Part shown: positions 40,126-52,843 of the stretch, one piece after another
Layout: each line of letters begins with the position of its first letter
Numbering within the stretch: the first letter of the stretch is position 1
Source: Cyclospora cayetanensis
Taxonomy: Eukaryota > Apicomplexa > Conoidasida > Eucoccidiorida > Eimeriidae
DNA: 64,000 nucleotides
NCBI RefSeq assembly: GCF_002999335.1
Contig: NW_020312590.1
Coordinates: 248,001 to 312,000 of the forward strand
Reading direction: 5' to 3'
Notes under the pieces: model-generated
The model's input: only the letters and a program-made list of their open reading frames with translations
The model's database searches: none
Told to the model about the DNA's origin: nothing
Translations under genes and position numbers: made by a program

Positions 40126-41989
40126 CTGTGAGTTGGGTTATGCGCGCATTTGCAAGGTCAAAAGCCGATAAAAATGCATTAGAGCTTGGCCATATGCTGT
40201 TATGTACTTCGATCCTGCTGGTAAATTGACTGAGTGCGCAAGAATTGGAATCTTTAGGCTGTTGCGCGAGACGGCACGTCGTGCATCTACGAGACACGGG
40301 AGAAGGTGAGTGAGGGACAAAAAATGATACTAATGATCCAGGTAGCTTTAAAGAATTATCATAAAATGGCGCTTGTTTTTGTTGTTTCGTAGGAAGTCAC
40401 CCATAGGGAGAACAGACGTCAGCCACTGCTCTGGCTCGCCTGCTAGGCCCTAGCATCTGCAGAGTGATTTGCGTTATTTGTGTGCGATGAATAAGCGCCT
40501 TTAGCTATGATCTACTCAATAAAAGAAATGAAATAATATTTTGTAGCGGTGAACTACAAAGATACGGACGATGGAATAGAGTTTTCCTCCTGGTTCTGGC
40601 ATAATAAAACATCCCGTGCAGTCGTGCGCAACTCAAGTCGCAAACAGCTGCCCGTGGAGTCTCTGTAGAGCTCAGCCTTCAGGCCATGTACGCCCCATAT
40701 AATGAAATAGCTCGTGATACGGCCAAGTCACGGTTCAGAGAAAGGCTAGCAGTATCAAGAGTAGCACTACCTCCTTCAGCCTTTCCATTGACACTGCACA
40801 CCTTCCAATTTTCCCAGGGGCATACTTTTCTCAGTAATGCCGTTGCTGGTCCTTTGCTTCCTACAAAGAAAAATGTTACGTTGGCTGATTAAATTTGTAG
40901 AACAACATAACTTCTAGATGAATGAAAATAAGGGGCCTGTGCAGGCGCCATCCGTGAATACCAGCAACGGATATGGTCCTGCCGGCCGGCATCCACTAGT
41001 ACCAATTTTTTTCGAGTGTCTTGCATCTCAAACTTCCAAAACCGTATCCTGCTTTTAAGAAAGCTCTAGGATGTCGTTAATGGTTCGGCTACCCTTTGCG
41101 TACATCCATCGGCAACGATTGCCCGTTGTTCTTGACCTGATTCCGCTGCCTTCCTCAAAGAGCTTTCTACGCTAAAAATATTTGATTACATCTTTTGCAA
41201 TGATATCAAGTGACAGTATCTGTATGTGCGTGGAATTATGGCAACCGAATCCATCCTCATCGCTATTATTTTGAGCAGGGATTCTTAAAAGGTAGCCCCT
41301 TCTCAAGCTGGGATTATTAAACGTCATTACCCCTTTCGTTGGGTGGGACGCCTTTAGTCTAGCTCTAGCAGAGGATCGTTGAGTGTTGGGCTGGGCAATT
41401 TAGCACCAAGGTAAGACTTGAGCTAGAGTATCCGGATGTAACTTTCCTTTCATAACACTACGCATTGGCAAGGAGTACGAGCAGATATGATGAGGCTGAG
41501 GCGGTGAGCAGGGAAGAGTTTAATGCTTACTGCGACGCTTACATGCATACCCAAATCCCTACTTCCCTTCTGTTAGTCTCACATACTAGAAGGGATCACT
41601 TGGTGCAGAGCTCCATCTATGAGGTTTGAAGGCAGGGTCCAAACTTCACGCTGGTTTAAAATTGAGTTATCGAGTGTTCCTCAGAAAAACCTCCGACATC
41701 TTGTTTTTACGAAGTGAGAGTATTCTGCAAGAAATAAGTTATACGAACTTGCAAAGTAGTTGGTTTAGTCTTCAGGACGTCTTTGTTAAATACAACAAGT
41801 GTAGTGAAAAGTGTGGGAGTGTGACTGGGCCCCCTACATCTTTTCCCCCTATTTCAAAGAACAGTTCCTCGTGTTCTGCAGCTGAATGTCAGGACCGACT
41901 GCCCATGGGGAAGCAAATAATTTCTCACCGTCTGACCACTCTCCGGGCAGACAGACACAAAAGTAATACAAGAAAGAAACGCAAGTGTG

Positions 41990-44022
41990 TACATCAGGCA
42001 CGGAACCGATATCTACCAAAAAAGCGCACTTGTCAATAGCGAATGAGGGACCAAACCAATAGACAACCGGAGCAGCGCGATGGCTCGCTGTTCTCTGACT
42101 TGTCAAGTCTTAAGCCCTGTGGCGTGAGAAACCAGGGAAAACTAAAGTGTGTAAACAAGACAATACTTACCAGTTTAGCCACGCCTTCACTCCTCATGCA
42201 GCAATCGCTGCGGACATCCACCCGTCACGTGTAGCGTAGTCAACCTGCGAGCTGTAAAAGAAACATAAGGAAGAGTCCTGCGACGACATACATGATAGTG
42301 CCCGCGCGTAGATCTGAGTGTACGGAACACCTTGACAATAATGACAAGTATCCCTTCGAGTACTAATCTCAGATAAAGGTGGCAAATGCACACAATGAAT
42401 GCGCTCGAAAAGAACATGTACCAAGAAACGCGAGGAATACCATCCATGCCTAGTAGCCTTATTGACGAAACAGAGCCACAAATCATCCCGTCGGCAACAA
42501 AGCCCGCAGCGGCTCCTCCGTCAACCACTGAGGAAGGCGGTCCCCTCTCCACTTCACTACGCACTCCCGTCTAATGTGTCCTGGGCGCTCAGTAGTTTTT
42601 GAATGCACAGCCTCTGTGGCTTCCTATGATTCGCTAGCATCTATATGAGTTCCTTGCCTGCGCATCCGCACTCAAGCTTGGCTGCTGACCGTGGCCCGCC
42701 AAGTCCAGGCCCGAAGCGGAGAGAGGTTTCTCAGTGTAGGCTACGGATGCGAAAGAGCAACGCTCAGGGGTAGACGAGTGCGCTGGTGTCTTACGATCTC
42801 ACTCAACACGATAAAGAAAGTCAAGCTAAGCACCAATGAACTTTGGATCAATGAGCGTCATGAGTTTCCTGAGAACTCGTAGAGCTTTTAAACTAGAATC
42901 AACTAAACGACTTTCGAAGCCGTGATAGAGCTGAAGCAAGGGATGAAATGAGCATGTTTTTTAGTATACTGCAATAGCGTACATGCTATTCTGGCCGTAG
43001 CCCTACAGAACTCCAACAATAGAGTCCATGCTCAGCTCCATCCATATCTTTTGAGCAACCGGAGGGCTTTGCAGGATGCTAGTTCTGGGAAGTGAGTTGC
43101 TTTAGTTGCTGAAAACATGGGTAGGATGTGCATACTTCTTTGCTACGAGATGTATTTCAGGCTACCAGTAGGTCTGTCGGAGCTGTCTGACTGTAGCGTG
43201 GATCCCGTCATGTCCCAAAAGAACAGGGTAATGTGCTTCGTGCAAAGCGGCACTGTGCAGCCATACTGAAACGTACAAGCAACAACGGAGTCTCCGCAAT
43301 ATATGATATCACAGTAGGCCGTCCTTAACGTGGTACGGCTTTGCCTTCTTGCCATTCTGGATTTTGGCAATAGTACTGGATGCATGGGTGCCCAAAGCAT
43401 TAGAATTGCGCAACTTTTAGACACACCGCAAATCGTCACAGCCAAGGGCGGCTGCGCTGCAGAATGATGAATTGCTGAAGCGTCGCGAGAGACCGTGGAC
43501 GGCCAAATCGGTACGTCCCTAACAAACTAGAACGGGAATTGCGTATTGAACTAGGCGCCAAAAACAGCAAACAGCCAGGAAATAGTATCGAGAGCTTTTA
43601 GTCTCTTTGCAAGGTGCAAGTATAGCCTGCTGGCAGATCTGGACAATGAAATGACGTTTAGATAAATAGTGCCAGCACTTCTACCGCTCCCCTAAAGTTG
43701 CATACAATCCCTTTTCCCCCACTGGATTACACTCCTCGGTTTCGGTTGAAGCAATTAGCATGACGAGCATTACGTTGATGGCGTAAGAAGCCTGTAGTGT
43801 GCTGAGAAAACCTAACCTCTGCGTCATGAGCATTGGTGGCCAGGAAGAAGTCACACCCATGATTGGCCGCCCGCATGAAAACCTTGCCTTTCCTTGCAAA
43901 AGCATCCAGTCCATCCCTCGCATCATGTAGACGGTTGACACTGCTAGAGGTACAACTAACTGCGTCTCATTGCGTGCCCTGGCACACGAACCTCCACAGC
44001 GCGCAGCTATCGTGGAGCGCAC
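41990..44022 (-). pseudogene. Possible membrane-protein exons, gene or relic
   Basis: Three minus-strand frames contain hydrophobic spans: 44022-43681 (FLSTLQASYAINVMLVMLIA), 43445-43143 (TLFFWDMTGSTLQ) and 42564-42187 (WYMFFSSAFIVCICHLYLRL). Near 42215-42170 a short stretch (DCCMRSEGVAKL) is bounded by a CAG acceptor and a perfect GTAAGT donor, as a small exon would be. However, I could not join the segments with consistent phases. It may be a multi-exon transporter with unresolved borders or a decayed copy. Confidence 0.2.
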
Positions 44023-45289
44023 ACAGTTCGCTGGGTCACCTATGGCTACCTAGAAGTAAATCCGGGTACTCGGGTCCAACGCAGGAGTCACGGACCATGC
44101 TCACGTGTACCAATTTAATTCAAAGTAGCATGTTACTGGTGGAGCCTTACCAATCCTTGCTGCCCTAATGAGTGAGTAGGCAGATTGACCTTCTGTACCG
44201 TCTCCTGAGGTACCAGATCCACATTACATCCAATGTCGGGTAACTACATCAATCCTAGCCATAAATGTAAATTTTTAACGCATAATTGACCGCGGAAGGG
44301 TCTTGAACTGCAGCTCTAGACTCTGAAGCCCCCTTCAGTGGGCCGCAGCCTGAGTCAGAGCCTTTCTGTTTTCTTGATGCGCCTTCTGTGCTCATCAAGC
44401 GTCCAAGTTCCGCTGACCTCAGTTTGTTGCTTGAGGTTTGCTGCTTGAATACGCTCGCAGTCCCGGAATGTGTGGCCCAATATCCTCTAATAAAGGCATA
44501 TGAGTCGTGTGGGGGCTGAGTGGGATTGCTCTAGGGCGTGGGTTTTATCTGGCTTTCCTTTTTTTCACCTAAGACTGTAGGCTAGGGCCACTTGACACGG
44601 CCCCGACATCCAGTTGTTCTAAAACTGTACTTGGCTGTTCCTTCGCAGCCACGCAAGCAGGGCTTGCGCTCGTTTGAACCCGAGGCTTTACGTAGCTCAT
44701 TATTTGTGAAAGTCCTGGCCTGTCATTTGTTTACATCCCTGCATCACCACCAGTAAAGCAGCTCGTTGTCTACGTTGTGCCTTCTGTGAATCAAAGTGTT
44801 GTGTTTCTCGCTATGACGATCTCTTGATTGACCCCCCTGCTAAAGTTTTCTTGGATCTCCCAAAGCTTGCAGCTCGGCTGATCCCCGCATAAGCCGAATA
44901 TTTAGGGCCCGTATGAAGACTTGCATCGTTGAAATCCCCGCAGGTATACGACAGCCTTTACATCAATAGTGTCACAACTAAAGTGTTTCTCTCTTTAGGC
45001 ATGCCGCAAGGAGGGCTCGTCTCAGTTCACCCCGGGGGTACATAGAGGCATATCTCCATCAGATTGACGAGAACTCAGAGTACTTGCGCAATTTATGGCT
45101 CATAGTATTTCAGTTTCGTCTAAGCTCATAAATGAATTCAAACGTTTCATCGGCTGACGAATCATGCGTTCCACGAACCGCGAGCTACTGCGTAAACATA
45201 TGCTTGCAGTGCCGGATCAACCGGCGTTGTGTCGCCCTTCGGTAAGCAGAAGGACGTCTGTTTAGACTGTTACCAAGGAAGAGCTAATC

Positions 45290-45690
45290 ACCGAATAATT
45301 TGATGGAAACCAGACAACGGATGCAGGAAAACCTGACATCAGGCTGCATCCACGGTCAGCGGATGGTAAGGAACAGCTACAACGAACCATGCAGTGCACC
45401 CAATTGCACTGCTCCATTAAAGGCATTGTCTAGAGTCACTTCGCTCTAGATTTACTACAAGCTATATAGAAAACTGTTAAGTGGTTCTTCAAAATTGCTT
45501 TTGGCTTACACTTCCCGCGCCCCTCAGTATTCCTGATATTAGAGGAGAGATACAGTCAACGTGTGTGTGGCTGCAGTCGCCAAGCAGTCCGAGCATTCAC
45601 AGGTACCTACACGCAGCATCTAGTGTACACGCAAACTGCATGCGTCTGCTTGCATCAAGCTAACAATACTCTACAATACAACTGCTTTAC
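45290..45690 (+). repeat. Degenerate dispersed repeat, copy B
   Basis: Matches the 55.4-kb block over gaatccac/gcatccac-ngtcagcngatgg-naaggaanagctnca and again over the Pro/Pyr-rich cncgcgncccctc stretch. The end of the block (acacgcagcatctagtgtacac) resembles copy A. Divergent, so old. Confidence 0.45.
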
Positions 45691-46292
45691 GAGTAGACAA
45701 TCGAAAGAGTGAATTTTTCACTAATTCTCAGTCAAATACAGAGATTGTACTAGAAAGTGTTAAAGTGTAGCTCAGCCCACCACGCCTTTGAAGAAGTGTG
45801 AAGCTTTCCGTCAACCCATTATATGGGCCCACGCCTACATGCCCCCAACATGAAATGAAGAGACCAGTCAAAGCCCACAGATTATTAAAGCGATTATATT
45901 AGCGAATTGGGCTGGATCTTTAATTCCAGGTATTCTTGCGGTAAAAGGGAAACTCGATCCGGAGTGTTACGTGCAAGGAAGCGTCCATATAAGATGGAAA
46001 GGGAAGGAGGAATCAGCCTTTCGTGCGACATTCGATTTTGCCATGCATCCTTGCATGAAAGCTTTTCTGGTAAATACATGTTGATTCTGTGATTGTTTGC
46101 GGATAACATGTGCTCAAGACCGCTGCAGGGGCTGTTGGGGCTGGCGTGCTTGTTTCTGGCTGGTGCATGCGTTGGGGGGAGCACATGGTACCGGCTAACT
46201 CTCCCTAGTGATGTTCTCGTGGAACAGACCTCAAAGTAGCCGGAGGCTCTTAAGGAATCACCTCGTATTCATTGGGGAATATAGAAGCGATA

Positions 46293-47431
46293 ATGACGCT
46301 CTTCAGGAGGTTCATTGAGCCCGGCCGCCTTTGCGTGGTGCAGTATGGTCCAGACGAAGGCAAGGTCAGCTCCAGAATTAGGGCACGCGCGGCTTCGTAA
46401 ATGCACTGAAAATACTTATTTGCCCTTGGGATTCAAATTTACTTTTTTGGCGAATGCGCATGAGATCGTTCGACAGGGCACCGCCGCTGTTCCAGGGGAA
46501 GTAGAGTGTGGGGAGGTGCACGCGAATCGGCATATGGGTCTTTCATCGCGTTTTTGGTTTTCGATAGGCTAATGAGACGGCTATCCTTCGTTTCGTGCAC
46601 TGGCGTCGTGGACGCTTGCTGCATTCCCACCCGTCCGGATTGCATGCCGCGTCGGGGCGTGCATGCTTCGTGCGGTAGCGTAGTTTCAGCTGCATTGTTA
46701 TTGGAGAAATGTAGCTTTCGTGAATCACAGAACGTGTCTGTAGGCTACTGTTGGTACGCCATATACGCAGCGTACAGCGTAGTCAGCGGTACACGCTGAA
46801 TTTATTGAATACCATGCTCTTCCTGGGTTATGTTGCGTTCAGCTTTGCTTCGTCGTGGACATCATCAATGCGACGCGTCTTCTCATTGATGGCGCTGGCG
46901 TCACTGGGTAAGTTTCCCTCCCAAATATGAGTGTTCACACATATGCGTCTGGTTTTCAGTTTTCGTATGTCAGATTGGGGGATAGAAGGGTAGGTAGTGC
47001 GTAGTTGAAATACAAGGCAAGTTTGTACTGCGAATACATCTGGGTGGACGATACACCCTCCGATGAAGGCCTTAGAAGGGGTTTAACGTGTTTTTTGCCT
47101 AGTTTCCGTTTTGAGAGTGCTCTCGATTTGTGCTCGTTCGATGGCTTCATGCTCGCCTGTTCTCAGCGTGACGCGCCAGTCCATCCCCATTCGTCGCGTG
47201 GCCTTAACCAACATGCGTCTGAAGATCCCCCGCGGCGTACGTACCTCGACGTTGCGTAAGGCTCTGGAAAAAGACGACGTTATCGCAAAGTTTAATGAAT
47301 CCTCTTGGGGGAAAAAGCGTCTTGCCAAGCAGCGCAGGGCGTCTCTTACAGACTTTGAGCGTTTCAAGGTTATGGTCGCTAGGAAGCAGAGGTCGCAGGC
47401 CATCCGTAGCAAACTGCAAAAGAGAAAGTAA
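46293..47431 (+). CDS. RPL14: 60S ribosomal protein eL14
   Basis: Cytosolic large-subunit protein. Exons: 46293-46364 (24 codons, MTLFRRFIEPGRLCVVQYGP), 46843-46907 (LCFVVDIINATRLLIDGAGV) and 47167-47431. Junctions are GT-AG with phases 0 and 2. The first two exons form the KOW-like SH3 barrel (FRRFVExGR...GPxxGK...VDxID motifs of eL14); the third gives VTRQSIPIRRVALTNMRLKI and the basic helical tail (TDFERFKVMVARKQRSQAIR). Length 133 aa, near the usual for protists, without the Ala/Lys-rich tail of animals. Intron 1 (478 nt) is relatively long, as often in ribosomal-protein genes. Confidence 0.95.
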
Positions 47432-48673
47432 ATGGATTTCCTGTGTGTGGTGACTCACCGGGGAAATGCAGAGCCGGCAGCTGCTCCTGCCGGTTCGGGG
47501 CACGAGCCGCGCGTTCCCCCGCGGCGGCAACTGTCGTTGAACTATCGTTTCGCCGACAGTGTCAAGTCGTAATTTACTAACGAAGCACACTTTGCATGAG
47601 CATATGTGCTAAATAGCTTATGTAGCGTGTTACTGCAGGGGGCTGATACGTTCACAGTATGCACGGGGTACTTGTACTGATTCAAGTGGTGGTACCATCG
47701 TACCCGCAAGAGTGCTCATTATCTCAACCGTGACTTGGGAGAGTGCAAAAGGTAGATGAGCGCATGCTTCATAAAGTTATATGTGAATCGTTTTCTCCCG
47801 CAAGGGTTCCAACGGCGAGGCAAGCCCCGATCTGGCGGCTAAGCGGTGTAGCAAGGAAACGACCCGCGTAGGACTCTGGAGGGAACATAAAAATAGCTCC
47901 CTTGGTATCCCAGGCTTTCTGCTTATCGCCACGCGCTCGCGTCTGCGAAGCAGTGGGATAGCGGTGACCAACGCTGCCGATGCAACCAGCGGTAGGCGTC
48001 GAGCTGGTTTTAGCTTCGGTGGCTACACACTAGCGGCAAACAGCAAGGTAGATTGAGCGCCTGGGTCGCTTTTCACGTGCCTTGCCCGCAACGGACTAGT
48101 CGGTGGACTTCCTGCCCTACATATGCGACCCGCATAGAGCCGCATGGTGTGCTTTTCGAGTTGAAAGCGGATCTATTTCTAATAGTAGTAACTATACAGT
48201 TCTTCCGATTCAAAAAAAATATGCCGAATGTGGGCGTTCAACTGTTACTTCGGTCTTCGATGCAGCGCCATGATTGTCCTTCCGCGCGTCCTTCGCACGA
48301 ACAATCAAGTGTTTACAGGCAGTGCCATGACTGTCTTTCCGCGCGTCCTCCACGCGAACAATGAAGTGTTTACAGAGCGTCAGGTTTGGTATTTTCGACT
48401 GGGCTAGGGACCGAGCCAACGGCGTTCCAGATACGACAATCTCCCTGGGAATAAGAGCGGATAAAACATAGATGACCTGATTTCTATCTTCATTCACTCA
48501 CTGGTGGTTCTTCCAGCGCCAGCACGAACACATGTGGTGTCGCTTGAGGGGTTCAGGCAGCACGACTAATCGAATGATTCCAGGAAAGTTTGGTACTTCG
48601 CAGCACCACATAAAAGAGACATATGCAAGCAAAGATTTGTTGACGCATGCAGGTGCATGCCATTGGGTTGCCC
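47432..48673. other. Convergent intergenic spacer with tandem duplication
   Basis: Lies between eL14 and the convergent RabGGTA gene. Contains a 57-bp tandem duplication (48267-48380) and nothing else recognised. Confidence 0.45.
48267..48380. repeat. 57-bp tandem duplication
   Basis: Two adjacent units, 48267-48323 and 48324-48380, start gccatga-tgtc-ttccgcgcgtcc and end aagtgtttacag. They differ at roughly ten positions, so the duplication is not recent. Confidence 0.85.
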
Positions 48674-51600
48674 TCACTGTAGTGTCGATGCCCCCAGGGC
48701 TTCTATGAGGTCTTCGTCTTCGGAAAGCGCAGGGTCCTCATTAACGGGAAGAAGCTGAGTATCGGTAGCGTCCACCCTGGTTCATTTCAAAACAGGAGTT
48801 AAATGACATCGCAAAGGGAATACCGTCAGTGCGTGCATAAACCAATTGAAATTGTTCCTAGCTTTACGCCAACCAAACAATCTCCTCCGCTTATTGGGTC
48901 CTTTTTCCGTTGAAGTTACCTGTAGATGCAGGGTAGCTGAGCCACGGAGAGAAGAAGAAGGGAAAGCTGCGAGATCTTCGTCCCGCAGACATGCAGTTCT
49001 CGTAGGTAGGGCAGAAATGGTATATGCCAGTCTAGCATCACCCTGAGGGGAAGCGAGAAGAAACTGCCTGAAATTCATGAATGTGCTGCACCTTGACAAA
49101 AGATTGCATGCACCGCTACACAAGAAAACAGAAATGCGTAAGCACAGATCGCCGTGGGAGCACTGCCGTGTGTCCCTTCCGCATGTTGCCTGCATTGAAA
49201 TCTTAATTTGTTTGAATAGATGCAAAGACCAAAAGAAGCGCCGAAGCAGGCGCAGGAGCGACAAAGGAAGAGGGAAGGGCGCACGTGTTCGTAGGGGAGC
49301 CAGGAGGTGCAGCGCTTGAAAGACTCAGCTCTTTGACGTTTACTGCCTCCAATAACAACGGATACCACACATGCTGGAAGAAAGTAAGACTTCTGTGGCG
49401 TGGCCGACTCTCTGCCTCGGACGACCTGAGGTATGTATGCGTCTCTGTTCTGCGCACCCCCTCAGCAACACATAGAGGCCCAATCTCCCTGAAGTGCTCT
49501 CCACCGCAGCTACCCACATACGCGAAAAAAGCCTTGCCTAAAGGCCCCTCTACCCTGTTCCCCCAATAGGCATCCTGCATGTCCGTATTTCTTCACGCAC
49601 CGCACAGTGTCTGCGTAGTTTTCGTCCAGCATTGCAACATCAGAAGTCGAGGAGGCCCGCCTACAGCTGTGGGGGCTTAGTGCCCTTGTGAACCGAAGGA
49701 GCATCCACTCAAGCCTGTAGGGCACCATGAACGTAGCAGGCGCAGCGTCAGCTGAGGCCCCTCACACACGAACACCCCATCCAACTTTTACCCCCGAGAC
49801 CGCAGCTCCCTAGACGCTACAGAAGAGTAGACATACTTAAAGAGGGAGACCCTAATAGCAAAATCACTGACTTGCTGAGTTGGCCGCCTGCGCATTCCGA
49901 CTCATGCTCAAAGAACTCCTCCAGTCGCTCTATTTCTGTTTTTACCAGATCCGCCGAGACATATTCAGGCAAACAGCCCCCCGCGGCTGCGACAGCCTCA
50001 GCAAAAGCTGTAACCTCTGGATCTGCTGTTGCGGCTGCCTGCTCTTTAAATGCGTCCTCCTTCACTACGGAGCATCCACAGCCGGTTCCGGTACAGCTCA
50101 AACGATGGCAAATGGCCCATAGCTCTGTTGGCCCCTTGCCGGCCTCCGACGGTCGCTTGCTATCGGTGCAGGGTATGATGGTGTGGCACTTCCATAAGAA
50201 GGAAGCCGAGGAAAGGGCGTCAGAGGAGTCCTCTGCAGCAGGATGAGGAATCTCAGAAGCTCCCGAGAGCAGAGGCTCCGCGGGTTCCCGGTATGTCCTC
50301 TGTGCAGGTAGGCTGGCAATGGGTGCAAGCTCTGGAGAGAAGGATTTAAGTCTTTGCAAGTGAAAGGCATCAATGCCTCTGCCCTCATCCGCCAAGAAGC
50401 CACCGTACTGAGACAATGCCAAGTGCACACGGAGAGGCTCCTTGAGGATATCCCTCGCAGAGCTATCCGGGGGAAGCACAAAGTTCCACACTGGCGATGG
50501 AAGGTGCGATAAACGGCCAGACATCCTACAAAACGTAGCACCGTAAAACACCAGAAAACACAGTAGCTGCATGGTGCAGGCACACGGCGACAGCAAGACA
50601 GCCCCTGAAACCGCCAGCAGCCATCGCGATGGGCCCTTTGCTCCCTAGTTTCTGCATGTCCTCCTTGGCTTGTTCGAAAGTTGAGAACGGGCAAGCGACG
50701 CGAGGCGTGCCCTTGCGAAACGTGGCCTGAGGTCGGTCTGCGTACAACCCCTCTTTTGGACCCACCGCGCTGTGCATCCGCTAACCCTGGCCAGGTACAG
50801 AGTACTAATAGGGATCCAGCGACCTTTTAAGGGTTTCACCGGTGCGTTACTGCCTTTCTCTGCATAAACGCACAGCAACAGACCCGAAAAGTGAGCCCCA
50901 CACAGCTGGTGTGAGACCTCAAGCAGTAGAGCCATGGCAGAATACGTGAGCCGTCTGGAAAACAGCAGGGAATTCTGGCGATGCTACAGCTGCGTCGTTG
51001 CACATGGAGGAAAGGTGGCGGGCCGGGGGTCAGGTCTGGCGGGTAGGTGAGTCAGACTCACTGCCAAGGGGAACAATACGCGAGTGCTCGGGACTAACGA
51101 GACACGGCTCAGAGAAAAAGAAGAGAAGGGTGAAAGGAAACACCCTCGAGGCACCTCGGACCGACAGGAGACGGCCAGCCGCTTCCAACCCAGAGACAGT
51201 AAATAGACTGTTATAATACTGCCACAAGCTTTGGTCCGAGGGATCCGTGTAGAGCGCCTGCATGCATAGGAAATAGCAGAAGCAAGCACAGCAGCAGCAG
51301 AAGCAAACAGTAAGAAAGAGCACGAGATACAAGGCCACTGCCAGCAGCCGCAGGCGATGCGTAAACACAAAAAGTGCGAACAGTCCAATAGGGGAAACGC
51401 CCTCCGTGTGTACTACACGTCCAGAGGAAGCCGTTTGCAACAATTGAAGAAAGGGGAATATTCAAGTCGGACCCAGGAGGAGATCTAATCACACAAAAGA
51501 CAAGGGGAGAGCCCAGTCCAACGGATGGACGCTTCTCACGTGCCACAGACGATCCAGCTCCTCCTTGATGTTTTGCTGCACCTCTGGCAGCATCGACCGA

Positions 51601-52843
51601 AGATGCCAAGCGGAGTAATTCGAGAAGTCAGACTGAATCAGCAGCAGAGACAGCGCTGCGTTCGGGCTGGTGCAGCGCTTACTGAGGAACAAGCCTACAC
51701 GCCAAAGGCAGCAAAGAGCAAAGCCAGCAGCAGGCCTGTATCTAGTCGAAAAAGTACAGCTTTTGAAGCCCTCCCCCACCTTGCTCCTAGAGGCCACAGT
51801 GCAGAATCAACTGGGCCCGTCCAGGCCTGAAATTGCGCATTTTTCTTACTGGAGCAATCGCTTTCCTTCTCTTGCCCATCGCGTTGCCGATCTCGATATC
51901 GCATAAAAGCGGCGAGCCACACGAGGACTGTGGCTCTGTGCTGCCAGCAGTGGAAGTTCCTGCAGTCCGCCTCCGTAAGAAGCCTCTCACAGGCATTCAC
52001 CTCGTCCTGCAGCAACTGTACGGCCGCATCCAAGCCGCATGTGCGGGCAGATGGGTTTATGGGAGTGGGATTCACGGTAGGGCAAAGTGCCTTGCAGCAG
52101 CCACACACAGAGGCTTGTTCGTCCTGCTCTTTCTTTAGCGGCTGCTGATCCGTATGCAATAGATGGGCGGGCTGCTCCAAAGGGGAATCTTGCAGCTGCA
52201 GGTCTTCCTCTTCATCCACTGTCCTCTTTAATGTGTCGGGGGGAGAAGGCGAAGACGGGGGATGTGCAGACGCGTGCAGTGAATGTCGTGTGAACTCATG
52301 AGCGGCAAGGCGAGCAAGGGTCCAAGAACGGTGCAGCCAGACGCAGTACGCCTTCGCGGAGCCACTTGTGATGATGTTCGTCGTGATCTGCATTTCATCC
52401 CGCAATACTTGAAGCAAACGACTGTAGCGCCGGCAGAAAAAACACTGAGTGCTGTTGCTGCTGCTTTCTGAGGCGGTGACGTTTCTGGCGACCTCTGAAG
52501 GGGGCACAAAACATGACGATGGCGTAGAGCTGCTCTCGATGCTTGTGGGCATGTCAGGGTATCCTTCTTCCGTAGGCGCTCTCAGTCCTTCGGGCGCAGC
52601 CTCGCATGGTTTCTCCAGGATGCGGATAAGGACTTCGCGTCTGTAATTCCAAATCGTGGAGAGTTCGGGATGAAACTCGATTAGCTTGCGGGTGCCTTGC
52701 AGCACCTCGGGGGCGAAGATCCCAGACTTGCGCTGTGTAAGCAACTTCTGCAAAAGGGCAAATGCTTGCCTGATTTTCTGCCTCTGGGCCTCCCGCTTCT
52801 CAGGAGACAGAACGGGGAGGTCTTCTCGCCGTCGCCCATGCAT
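48674..52843 (-). CDS. RABGGTA: Rab geranylgeranyltransferase alpha subunit
   Basis: Alpha subunit of type II protein prenyltransferase, which adds geranylgeranyl groups to Rab GTPases presented by REP. Exons (- strand): 52843-51850, 51655-51540, 51257-about 51190, 50525-49872, 49714-49601, 49449-49285, 49042-48920, 48776-48674; phases agree throughout, about 778 aa. Hallmarks: start MHGRRRE as in animal RabGGTA, the prenyltransferase alpha repeats LSTIWNYRREVL, AYCVWLHRSWTLARL, CRNFHCWQHRATVLVW, DFSNYSAWHLRSML and TDPSDQSLWQYYNSL. Exon 4 encodes the position of the Ig-like insert (HLPSPVWNFVLPPD). The C-terminal exons give leucine-rich repeats (NVKELSLSSA; LPYLRELHVCGTKISQLSLL) and an acidic tail (EDPALSEDEDLIEALGAS). 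Low-complexity linkers between alpha repeats 1-2 and 2-3 are far longer than in animals. Border of exon 3 is tentative. Confidence 0.92.

Larger units (their letters stand above)
40126..46292. other. 6-kb gene-poor block
   Basis: Mostly AT-rich sequence with short frames. It probably contains 5' exons of the helical gene near its left end, possible membrane-protein exons at 42.0-44.0 kb, a degenerate repeat at 45.3-45.7 kb and the eL14 promoter at the right end. No RNA gene recognised. Confidence 0.4.

Noticed and set aside
41626..42039. Plus-strand frame of 137 codons
   Set aside because: Composition without motifs, no start context, overlaps possible minus-strand exons; treated as chance.
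46315..46799. Two plus frames inside eL14 intron 1
   Set aside because: They lie between well-supported eL14 exons and have no features of their own.
47204..47590. Minus-strand frame over eL14 exon 3
   Set aside because: Antisense shadow of a clearly conserved exon.
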